Source of the DNA: Comamonadaceae bacterium | Lineage (GTDB): Bacteria > Pseudomonadota > Gammaproteobacteria > Burkholderiales > Burkholderiaceae_C | Length of the DNA: 7,482 bases | Direction of reading: 5' to 3' | Assembly (NCBI GenBank): GCA_947494405.1 | Contig: CANLWQ010000095.1 | Location: 1-7,482 of the forward strand | Part shown: positions 1 through 5,760 of the stretch, piece after piece | Numbering within the stretch: position 1 is the first letter of the stretch | How the letters are laid out: every line of letters starts with the position of its first letter | The notes under the pieces: model-generated | Told to the model about the DNA's origin: nothing | What the model saw: the letters and a program-made list of their open reading frames with translations, nothing else | Databases searched by the model: none | Made by a program: the position numbers and the translations under genes

Positions 1-1349
1 GTTTGCGGCTTGGCAGCTGAAAAACCAGTTTTGCCAGCAGCAGGCACTGCCATCCATAAACGCTGTAATTCGTGTTGACCAATACCTACGGCATCAGCAA
101 ATTCATTGAGCAATTGGGTTTTGAGTACGCCCTCTGGCATAGACGACCACAAAGGTTTGGCTTGTGCGGCCAGCAGGGCGCGGCCCTCGGCGGTATCTAT
201 ATCGCAACCATCGCGTGCCACCTCCATGACAAAGCGCGACAAGGGTGTGGCATCCGAGACCAATCGAGCGAAAGCGTCTGTGCCATGCGCACGCACAAAG
301 CTGTCGGGGTCATGCTCGGCGGGCAAGAATAAAAACTTCACATTGCGCGTGTCGCTGGCAAACGGCAGGGCACCATCCAGCGCCTTGCGTGCAGCCCGTC
401 TACCGGCAGCATCGCCATCAAAACTGAACACCACCGAGTCGGTGAAGCGAAAGAGTTTTTGCACATGGTCGGTGGTGCATGCCGTGCCCAAGGTAGCCAC
501 TGCATTGGGAAAGCCCAGTTGCGCCAAGGCCACCACATCCATATAACCCTCAGTGACCAACACATAACCGGCTTCGCGCAAAGCCTGACGTGCCTCAAAC
601 AAGCCGTAGAGTTCGCGGCCTTTGCTGAACACCGGTGTCTCGGGTGAGTTGAGGTATTTGGGTGTACCGTCGCCCAGCACGCGGCCACCAAAACCTATGC
701 ATTCACCTTTGACATTGCGAATCGGAAACATGATGCGGTCACGAAAGCGGTCGTAGCGTTTTTCTTCTTCGCCATCCTCTGCGTTCGAAATAACCAAACC
801 CGACTCCACCAGCAAAGCCTCTTGGTAGTCGGCAAACACACTGGCCAGATTGCGCCAGCCATCAGGCGCATAGCCCAGCCCGAACTGCTTAGCGACTTCG
901 CCTGAAAGACCGCGTCCTTTCAGGTATGCCACGGCCTGCGGGCTGGTCTTGAGCTGTTGTCGGTAGGACTCGCCGGCTTTGTCCAGCACTTCATTCAAGG
1001 TGGCTTGGCGCTGGCGTTGCTGTTGAGCGCGCTGACGCTCGGCAGGATCTGCGTCGTCTTCGGGGACTTGAAGTCCATAGCTTTGCGCCAAGTCTTTCAC
1101 CGCTTCGATGAAGCTCATGCCGGCGTGTTCCATCAAAAAACCAATGGCGTTACCGTTTTTGCCGCAGCCAAAACAATGGAAAAACTGCTTGGCGGGGCTG
1201 ACCGAAAACGAGGGTGATTTTTCGCCGTGGAATGGGCACAGCCCCATGTAGTTGGCGCCGCCTTTTTTGAGTTGCACATAGCGACCGACGATCTCGACCA
1301 CATCCGTGCGGTTAATCAACTCTTGGATAAAAGACTGAGGGATGGCCAT
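1..1349 (-). CDS. dnaG: DNA primase DnaG (3' part cut by window edge)
   Basis: DnaG makes the RNA primers for Okazaki fragments at the replication fork, working with DnaB helicase. My own translation from the ATG at 1349 stays open for 449 codons to the left edge. The N-terminal CHC2 zinc domain has C38-P-F-H41 and C59-F-G-C62. The catalytic core has FRDRIMFPI near residue 202, then the TOPRIM motifs EGYMDVV (E267) and FDGDAAGRRA (D311, D313), followed by DPDSF. These lie about two residues from the E. coli equivalents, so the core is intact. The C-terminal DnaB-binding domain would lie outside the window. The start is one base past the ggt stop (TGA-C-ATG), with AGG eight bases upstream, so translation is probably coupled to ggt. 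In many proteobacteria dnaG precedes rpoD, which may follow off the left edge but cannot be seen. Confidence 0.98.
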   Translation of the reverse strand, partial: MAIPQSFIQELINRTDVVEIVGRYVQLKKGGANYMGLCPFHGEKSPSFSVSPAKQFFHCFGCGKNGNAIGFLMEHAGMSFIEAVKDLAQSYGLQVPEDDADPAERQRAQQQRQRQATLNEVLDKAGESYRQQLKTSPQAVAYLKGRGLSGEVAKQFGLGYAPDGWRNLASVFADYQEALLVESGLVISNAEDGEEEKRYDRFRDRIMFPIRNVKGECIGFGGRVLGDGTPKYLNSPETPVFSKGRELYGLFEARQALREAGYVLVTEGYMDVVALAQLGFPNAVATLGTACTTDHVQKLFRFTDSVVFSFDGDAAGRRAARKALDGALPFASDTRNVKFLFLPAEHDPDSFVRAHGTDAFARLVSDATPLSRFVMEVARDGCDIDTAEGRALLAAQAKPLWSSMPEGVLKTQLLNEFADAVGIGQHELQRLWMAVPAAGKTGFSAAKPQ

Positions 1350-1350
1350 G

Positions 1351-3183
1351 TCAGTCGCCTGCGACCACGCCCTCGCGGCGCGGGTCGGCTGCGCCAAACC
1401 AATCGGTACCGAGTCGCTGCAGCGCTTGCAAGCCACTGGGCATATCTGTCTCTTTCACCGAGTGCCCCAGAATTTTCAAATTCGACAAAGTAGCTGCTGT
1501 GAACAAACCTGATTCGAGCAGAAGGGGCGCATTGGCACCGGTCACGCCTGAATGCGGCAGGTTGATGGCTTGTTGCGCGTCTTGCGCCCAGTGCAGCATG
1601 GCCCACAAAGTTTGGGCAGTGAAGTGAATGATCATGGCCCCGCCAGGACTGCCCAAACTCGCCAGCAATTCGCCGCGCGCGCCATCCTCGGTTTGGGCAA
1701 ACACCAAGGTGGGGCTCATAGAGGAGCGCGGACGTTTGCCAGCTTGCACCCGATTGGCCACGGGCCGTCCCAGCTCGTCTTGGGGCACAAAGCTGAAATC
1801 TGTCAATTGGTTGTTAAGTAAAAAACCGCCGGTCAAATTTTCTGTGCTGACCATCAAGCGAGCGCCAAAGCCGCTCTCTATGGTGGTGGTCATGGCCAAG
1901 GTATTTCCCAAGCCATCAACGATGCTGATGTGGCTGGTGCCGTACTCGGTTTGGTCAGGCATGGGGGCCAAGCCATGGTTATTGCCGCCTGGGCTGCCCG
2001 CGCTCACCTCGGGTATGCGTCTGTCGCCAATTTGGCTGGCGCGAGAAAGCAAATAGTTGTTGTCCAGCAGCGATTTCCAGTCGTGCGCGGGCGGGCTGAC
2101 AAACGCGGGGTCACCCAAGTACTGGGCGCGGTCGGCAAATGCCAATCGTGCGGCCTCGTTGTAGTTGTGCAGCCAAGCGGTGGTGGGCATCAAGGTATTG
2201 CGCTCGCCCCAAACGGCGGGGGGAGCCAGGTTGCTTTCGTCTGAACTAAGCATGCCCAAAATTTGCCCTATGGTGAGTAAGCCAGAGCTGGGCGGGCCCA
2301 CACCGCAGACCTGCACATATTTGGTGGCGCTGAAGGTACTGGCGTGTTTGAAGCACAGGGCATCGCGTTCCAGGGCTTGGTAGGTTTGTAAATCTTGCAG
2401 GCTCAAAAAACCTGGGTTGCTGGGGTGCTGTTGCACTTTATCAACCAGCGCTTGAGCGATGTCCCCGCTGTAAAAAGCATTTGCGCCTTCAAGGGCTATG
2501 CGCTTGAAGATGCTCGCCAAGGCGGGGTTTTGTAAACGGTGACCGACAGGCCAAGGCTTGCCATCGGCTTGGAAAAAATAGCTTGCGGCTTGCGGGTCGC
2601 GTTGCAGCGAAGTGTCTGCGCTTAAAAGTGCATGCAAGCGTGGGCTGATGGGGAAACCTTCTTCAGCCAAGGCAATAGCCGGGGCAAAGAGTTGCGCCCA
2701 AGGCAAAGCGCCGTGTTGTTGGTGGGCTTTCTCCAACATGCGCAGCAATCCGGGCACACCCACCGATCTGCCGCCCACCACCGCATCGCTAAAAGCCATG
2801 GGTTTGTCGTTGAGCAAAAACAAACTTTCCGTGGCTTGGGCCGGCGCGGTTTCACGTCCGTCAAACACTTGCAACTGTTGGCTGTTGTGATGCAGCAAAA
2901 AAGCACCCCCGCCAATGCCGCTGGACTGGGGTTCCACCAAGGTCAACACCATTTGCACCGCTATCGCTGCGTCTACCGCTGTGCCACCTGCTTGCAGCAC
3001 TTGGTAGCCCGCGTCGCTGGCCAAGGGATTGGCCGCAGCCACACCGCGTCGCTTCAACAGCCAACCTGGTTTGGCTTGGTAGCCGCTGGCGGCCTCGGGC
3101 AGATCGGGGATGCGGTAGTTAAGCTGTGCCTGCGCAAAACCCGCAAGCAAGCCCAGCGTGAGAGCGAGTACGGCTTTGCGCAC
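1351..3183 (-). CDS. ggt: Gamma-glutamyltransferase / glutathione hydrolase precursor
   Basis: This periplasmic Ntn-hydrolase cleaves the gamma-glutamyl bond of glutathione and related peptides, transferring glutamate to water or an amino acid. The family is made as a proenzyme that cuts itself before a Thr, which becomes the nucleophile. The 610-aa product has a signal peptide (MRKAVLALTLGLLAGFAQA, likely cleavage after A19). It also has the substrate-binding DGRETAP (R110), the processing site EYGTSHISIVD (T416), NNQLTDFS (D462), the SSMSPT pair S487/S488, and GSPGG at 511-515. These match the E. coli GGT residues R114, T391, D433, S462/S463 and G483/G484. The segment between TDFS and SSMSP is about four residues shorter than in E. 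coli, so the lid over the active site is probably reduced. The start is GTG, directly abutting the stop of the upstream dehydrogenase with no Shine-Dalgarno, which implies translational coupling. Related acylases (cephalosporin acylase type) share the fold, but the residue pattern favours GGT. Confidence 0.95.
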   Translation of the reverse strand: MRKAVLALTLGLLAGFAQAQLNYRIPDLPEAASGYQAKPGWLLKRRGVAAANPLASDAGYQVLQAGGTAVDAAIAVQMVLTLVEPQSSGIGGGAFLLHHNSQQLQVFDGRETAPAQATESLFLLNDKPMAFSDAVVGGRSVGVPGLLRMLEKAHQQHGALPWAQLFAPAIALAEEGFPISPRLHALLSADTSLQRDPQAASYFFQADGKPWPVGHRLQNPALASIFKRIALEGANAFYSGDIAQALVDKVQQHPSNPGFLSLQDLQTYQALERDALCFKHASTFSATKYVQVCGVGPPSSGLLTIGQILGMLSSDESNLAPPAVWGERNTLMPTTAWLHNYNEAARLAFADRAQYLGDPAFVSPPAHDWKSLLDNNYLLSRASQIGDRRIPEVSAGSPGGNNHGLAPMPDQTEYGTSHISIVDGLGNTLAMTTTIESGFGARLMVSTENLTGGFLLNNQLTDFSFVPQDELGRPVANRVQAGKRPRSSMSPTLVFAQTEDGARGELLASLGSPGGAMIIHFTAQTLWAMLHWAQDAQQAINLPHSGVTGANAPLLLESGLFTAATLSNLKILGHSVKETDMPSGLQALQRLGTDWFGAADPRREGVVAGD

Positions 3184-3942
3184 TTACTTGGGCGGCAGGC
3201 GAATCGCGCCGTCCAAGCGGATAACCTCGCCGTTGAGCATGTCGTTGTCTAGGATGTGCATGACCAATTTGGCATAGTCCATGGGCGTACCCAAACGCGA
3301 GGGGAAGGGCACACCGGCGGCCAGTGCTTCTTGCACCTCTTTGGGCATGGAGAACATCATGGGCGTGCCAAAAATGCCAGGCGCGATGGTCATATTGCGA
3401 ATGCCCAATTTAGACAGATCGCGGGCGATGGGCAAGGTCATGCCCACAATGCCGCCTTTGGAAGCCGAGTAAGCCGCTTGACCGATTTGCCCATCGTAGG
3501 CGGCCACAGAAGCGGTGGAAATCAACACACCGCGCTCGCCAGTGGCTTCCGGCGTGTTCGTGCTCATAGCTTGGGCACTTAAGCGAATCATGTTGAAGCT
3601 GCCCACCAAATTGATGCTGATGGTGCGCTGAAAACCAGCCAGCAAATGCGGTCCTGTTTTGCCTACCGTGCGCTCGGCGGTGGCAATGCCTGCGCAGTTA
3701 ATAAGACCGCTGAGTTTGCCCAAGCTTTGTGCTTTGGCAACCACTGCTGCGGCGTTGTCTTCATTTGACACATCGCAATGCACAAAGGCACCGCCAATTT
3801 CAGCGGCAATGGCTTGGCCTTTTTCATCTTGCATGTCGGCGATAACAACTTTGCCGCCCGCTTGGCGTAAAAGCCTTGCAGTGCCTTCGCCCAAACCGGA
3901 CGCGCCGCCGGTCACGATAAATACATTGCCCTTGATTTGCAT
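3184..3942 (-). CDS. Short-chain dehydrogenase, 3-hydroxyacyl-CoA dehydrogenase type 2-like
   Basis: This classical SDR oxidoreductase is 252 aa from the ATG at 3942. It shows the nucleotide-binding TGGASGLG (residues 11-18), D36 at the end of the second strand (favours NAD over NADP), CDV at 56-58, NCAG at 82-85, N111, and the catalytic S145, Y158-SAS-K162. The overall pattern, including IAPGIFGTPMM and the C-terminal GEVIRLDGAIR, resembles HSD17B10-type 3-hydroxyacyl-CoA dehydrogenases. These oxidise 3-hydroxyacyl-CoA in fatty-acid or branched-chain amino-acid breakdown; the exact substrate is inferred. The reading frame extends upstream to an ATG at 4026, but that extension overlaps the divergent patatin gene and has no family match. 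The 3942 start has GAAAGG six bases upstream and places the Rossmann motif at the usual distance. It is the first gene of the SDR-ggt-dnaG unit; its TAA touches the ggt GTG. Confidence 0.92.
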   Translation of the reverse strand: MQIKGNVFIVTGGASGLGEGTARLLRQAGGKVVIADMQDEKGQAIAAEIGGAFVHCDVSNEDNAAAVVAKAQSLGKLSGLINCAGIATAERTVGKTGPHLLAGFQRTISINLVGSFNMIRLSAQAMSTNTPEATGERGVLISTASVAAYDGQIGQAAYSASKGGIVGMTLPIARDLSKLGIRNMTIAPGIFGTPMMFSMPKEVQEALAAGVPFPSRLGTPMDYAKLVMHILDNDMLNGEVIRLDGAIRLPPK

Positions 3943-3948
3943 GAATAG

Positions 3949-3954
3949 CCTTTC
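3949..3954 (-). promoter_or_regulatory. Ribosome binding site that fixes the dehydrogenase start
   Basis: GAAAGG on the minus strand lies six bases before the ATG at 3942. It supports this start over the longer reading from 4026, which has no comparable site and would run into the divergent gene. Confidence 0.65.
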
Positions 3955-3982
3955 AAAACAGTCTGTCACTGAGAAGCCTTGG

Positions 3983-4013
3983 ATTATCGCAGTGCCTGCG
4001 AGGCGACAATCAA
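3983..4013 (-). promoter_or_regulatory. Possible promoter of the dehydrogenase-ggt-dnaG unit
   Basis: On the minus strand, TTGATT (4008-4013) and GATAAT (3983-3988) are separated by 19 bases, somewhat longer than the usual 17. Transcription would start near 3976, about 34 bases before the dehydrogenase ATG. The 74-bp divergent spacer must hold promoters for both directions. I see no convincing pair of boxes for the plus-strand patatin gene, whose promoter may lie inside the dehydrogenase 5' end. Confidence 0.35.
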
Positions 4014-4016
4014 CCC

Positions 4017-4934
4017 ATGATGACATTCACTGCTTTTTTTACTCGCCACCCAAGCCGTTTCTTGTTGGCGGGTGTTTTATTACTCTTATCAGCTTGCTCG
4101 ACGGTGAAGCCCCCTGAGGTGATCACCTCTCCCGAGACACCCCCAATGCCTGTCGCTAAAAAAATACCCAAGCTGGGCTTGGCTTTGGGTGGTGGTGCTG
4201 CACGGGGTTTTGCACATATTGGGGTGATTCAAGTATTGGAAGAAAACGGCATCAAGCCCGACCTGGTGGTGGGCACTTCAGCGGGCAGTTTGGTGGCGGC
4301 TTTTTACGCGACAGGCAAAACGGGCGCGCAGCTGCAATGGCTGGCCGAGACCATGGACGAATCGCAATTCACCGACTGGACCGTGCCTTTCATGAGCCGG
4401 GGCATGCTGCGTGGCGAGGCGCTGGGGCGTTACGTCAATTCACAACTCAATGGCGCCAAGATTGAGGACATGAAGATGCCGCTGGGCATTGTGGCCACCG
4501 ATTTGCGAACCGGCGAAGGCATATTGTTCAGACGCGGCGACATTGCCACTGCGGTGCGAGCCTCTAGCGCGGTGCCCTCGGTGTTTGAGCCTGTACGCAT
4601 CGGCAACAAAGACTACGTAGATGGCGGCTTGGTGTCGCCCGTGCCCGTGCGTTTTGCTCGCCAGATGGGCGCAGACATCATCATTGCGGTAGATATTTCC
4701 AGTCGCCCCGAAGATGCCCAAACCTCCGACATGCTGAAAGTGCTTTTACAAACCTTCAGCATCATGGGCAAAAGCATTAGCCAGTTGGAGTTGGCACAAG
4801 CTGAGTTGGTGGTGCGTCCCGTCATGCCTGATGTGGGCAGTGCCGAATTTACCGCTCGCAAGAAAAGCATAGAAGCTGGTCGCGCAGCCATGAAGCTTGC
4901 GTTACCCGCTCTCAAAGCTGCGCTGGCCAAATAA
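4017..4934 (+). CDS. Patatin-like phospholipase, predicted lipoprotein
   Basis: This 305-aa protein is a predicted lipid acyl hydrolase of the patatin / RssA / NTE family, which uses a Ser-Asp dyad. The domain begins with the oxyanion motif GGGAARG (58-64). The nucleophile elbow follows as GTSAGS (S88), and the catalytic Asp lies in DGG (D202). The N-terminus has basic residues, a hydrophobic stretch and the lipobox LLSAC, so C27 should be lipidated after signal peptidase II cleavage. Serine at +2 predicts sorting to the outer membrane by the Lol rule. A proline-rich linker (about 31-52) tethers the catalytic domain. The start at 4017 has only a weak AGG far upstream, and an adjacent ATG at 4020 is equally possible; both keep the signal peptide. 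The gene stands alone, divergent from the dehydrogenase and convergent with the phasin. Whether it acts on phospholipid, lysophospholipid or another ester cannot be read from the sequence. Confidence 0.93.
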   Translation: MMTFTAFFTRHPSRFLLAGVLLLLSACSTVKPPEVITSPETPPMPVAKKIPKLGLALGGGAARGFAHIGVIQVLEENGIKPDLVVGTSAGSLVAAFYATGKTGAQLQWLAETMDESQFTDWTVPFMSRGMLRGEALGRYVNSQLNGAKIEDMKMPLGIVATDLRTGEGILFRRGDIATAVRASSAVPSVFEPVRIGNKDYVDGGLVSPVPVRFARQMGADIIIAVDISSRPEDAQTSDMLKVLLQTFSIMGKSISQLELAQAELVVRPVMPDVGSAEFTARKKSIEAGRAAMKLALPALKAALAK

Positions 4935-4957
4935 AAAAGCCCGTCTTTCGACGGGCT
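4932..4957 (-). terminator. Intrinsic terminator of the phasin gene, possibly bidirectional
   Basis: A perfect 8-bp stem pairs AGCCCGTC (4938-4945) with GACGGGCT (4950-4957) around a four-base loop. On the minus strand the loop reads GAAA, a stable GNRA-type tetraloop. The stem is followed there by a run of six T (4932-4937), the classic Rho-independent form for phasin transcripts. The T run is the complement of the patatin stop codon and the As after it, so coding end and terminator share bases. In the plus direction only a poor CTTC tail follows, so patatin transcripts would be ended less efficiently. Confidence 0.88.
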
Positions 4958-4963
4958 CTTCAA

Positions 4964-4992
4964 CAGCTTGAGAACCTAAGTTCTGGCAGCTG
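4964..4992. repeat. Interrupted inverted repeat in the phasin 3' untranslated region
   Basis: CAGCT (4964-4968) can pair with AGCTG (4988-4992), and AGAAC (4971-4975) with GTTCT (4980-4984). They are separated by a small internal loop and closed by CTAA. It lies between the phasin stop and the main terminator, so the phasin mRNA could end in two stacked hairpins. A role in mRNA stability is only a guess. Confidence 0.4.
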
Positions 4993-4993
4993 A

Positions 4994-5539
4994 TTAACGC
5001 TTACGTGCAGCGGGTTTGGTTGCAGGCGCAACAGTTGACGCGGCCATGGCGTGCATATTGGACTCAGCAGCTTGAGTGGCTTGCTTCACAGCTTTTTGAA
5101 CGCTTTCAATAGCGGTTTGGCTGGCAGCGATAGCGCTTTTCATCATGGCAACAGCGGTTTCTGAACCGGCAGGTGCGTTTTTAACCGTTGAGTCAACCAA
5201 GTTGTTCACAGTTTGTTGGGCTTCAGAAGCTTTTTCTTCCATTGCTTTGGTGAATTCGCCGCCGGTGCTGGAAGCGATTTCATACATGTGGCGGCTGAAA
5301 GAAACGACTTTCTCGCTCAAGGGTTGGAGGTAGCCTGCTTGCAGGGCCATCAGCTCTTGCACGTCTTTAACGCTCATCAGGGCATGGGCATGGTCTTGGT
5401 TGTCAGACAAAGCAGCTTTGGCAGCGGCCATGTTGAGTTCAACCAATTTTTCAACACCGGCAAAAGCTTTGTGGCTCAGGCCGAAAAGGGTGTCAATGCT
5501 GGCTTTGTTAGCGGCAATCATTTGTTCTGCAGTCATCAT
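4994..5539 (-). CDS. phaP: Phasin family protein (PHA granule coat protein)
   Basis: Phasins are small amphipathic proteins that coat polyhydroxyalkanoate granules in the cytoplasm and control their number and size. The 181-aa product begins MMTAEQMIAANKASIDTLF, typical of the Burkholderiales phasin family. It continues as an almost wholly helical, Ala/Glu/Lys-rich chain with no signal peptide or membrane segment; the phasin core spans roughly residues 5-110. A flexible Ala/Thr/Pro stretch follows and ends in the basic tail KPAARKR. The frame stays open to an ATG at 5632, but the added 31 residues are unlike the family. The 5539 ATG has AAGGA eight bases upstream; a second ATG at 5536 is possible. 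The gene is monocistronic, with its own promoter, flanking operator-like repeats and terminator, as expected for a gene strongly induced when PHA accumulates. No PHA synthase is in the window. Confidence 0.93.
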   Translation of the reverse strand: MMTAEQMIAANKASIDTLFGLSHKAFAGVEKLVELNMAAAKAALSDNQDHAHALMSVKDVQELMALQAGYLQPLSEKVVSFSRHMYEIASSTGGEFTKAMEEKASEAQQTVNNLVDSTVKNAPAGSETAVAMMKSAIAASQTAIESVQKAVKQATQAAESNMHAMAASTVAPATKPAARKR

Positions 5540-5547
5540 GGTGTTTT

Positions 5548-5552
5548 TCCTT
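5548..5552 (-). promoter_or_regulatory. Ribosome binding site of the phasin gene
   Basis: AAGGA on the minus strand sits eight bases before the ATG at 5539. It chooses this start over the in-frame ATG at 5632, which lies upstream of the predicted transcription start. Confidence 0.75.
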
Positions 5553-5594
5553 AAAAAAGTGAATGGAGGAAACGGAGGGATTACTGCGTCTTTT

Positions 5595-5613
5595 TTTGTT
5601 GCAGCGCAGCATA
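5595..5613. promoter_or_regulatory. Operator-like repeat B, at the phasin transcription start
   Basis: TTTGTTGC (5595-5602), AGC, then GCAGCATA (5606-5613) form an imperfect inverted repeat with six of eight positions matching. It shares a 14-base core, TGCGCTGCAACAAA in inverted orientation, with repeat A at 5659-5672. It lies just downstream of the phasin -10 box, covering about +1 to +19, where a bound repressor would block initiation. TGC-rich repeats of this kind resemble targets of the PHA regulator PhaR; that assignment is inferred. Confidence 0.55.
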
Positions 5614-5619
5614 GATAGA

Positions 5620-5647
5620 AGTATAGGGCCAATTGTCGTCAAATCAA
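5620..5647 (-). promoter_or_regulatory. Sigma-70-type promoter of the phasin gene
   Basis: On the minus strand TTGATT (5642-5647) and TATACT (5620-5625) are separated by 16 bases, a good match to the housekeeping consensus. Transcription would start near 5613 and leave an untranslated leader of about 73 bases with the AAGGA site near its end. The promoter is bracketed by operator-like repeats A (upstream of -35) and B (at +1). Confidence 0.65.
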
Positions 5648-5652
5648 GCGAT

Positions 5653-5673
5653 ATTTGTTGCGCTGCAACAAAT
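5653..5673. promoter_or_regulatory. Operator-like perfect inverted repeat A, upstream of the phasin -35 box
   Basis: Nine-base arms ATTTGTTGC (5653-5661) and GCAACAAAT (5665-5673) flank a three-base centre, GCT. The symmetry and size are those of a dimeric regulator's site. It ends five bases before the phasin -35 box, and its centre is 59 bp from that of repeat B. It is also 88 bp upstream of the divergent deacylase gene, so it could act on both. PhaR, the PHA-granule-binding repressor of phasin genes in Cupriavidus and Paracoccus, is the leading candidate; no phaR gene is visible here. Confidence 0.6.
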
Positions 5674-5700
5674 TAGGTGAAATTTCCCGACACCTTTTGA

Positions 5701-5726
5701 TTCAGGTCAATTCCAGTCAATTCAGG
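5701..5726 (+). repeat. Short 10-bp direct repeats upstream of the deacylase gene
   Basis: TTCAGGTCAA (5701-5710) is followed directly by TTCCAGTCAA (5711-5720), identical at eight of ten positions, and then by TTCAGG (5721-5726), which matches the start of the first unit. A period of about one helical turn puts each copy on the same DNA face. The repeats lie 35-60 bases before the deacylase ATG, suiting an activator or repressor site. The function is unknown, and no clear -35/-10 pair was found beside them. Confidence 0.35.
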
Positions 5727-5760
5727 CTTTTTGGCTTGTTTCACGCACAATCTGGCGTAA

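Noticed and set aside
106..546. Plus-strand open frame of 146 codons opposite dnaG
   Set aside because: It is antisense to the TOPRIM region of dnaG, whose catalytic motifs are intact, and its composition is that of a shadow frame.
1628..2056. Plus-strand open frame of 142 codons opposite ggt
   Set aside because: It is antisense to the GGT catalytic region and shows no ribosome binding site or family feature.
2632..3252. Plus-strand open frame of 206 codons opposite ggt
   Set aside because: It lies wholly antisense to the well-conserved ggt and the end of the dehydrogenase, has no recognisable domain and has a Gln/His/Gly-rich shadow composition.
3943..4026. Upstream extension of the dehydrogenase by 28 residues
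   Set aside because: It overlaps the divergent patatin start, lacks a ribosome binding site and precedes the normal family N-terminus.
5540..5632. Upstream extension of the phasin by 31 residues
   Set aside because: It would run through repeat B and the predicted transcription start, and AAGGA clearly marks the start at 5539.
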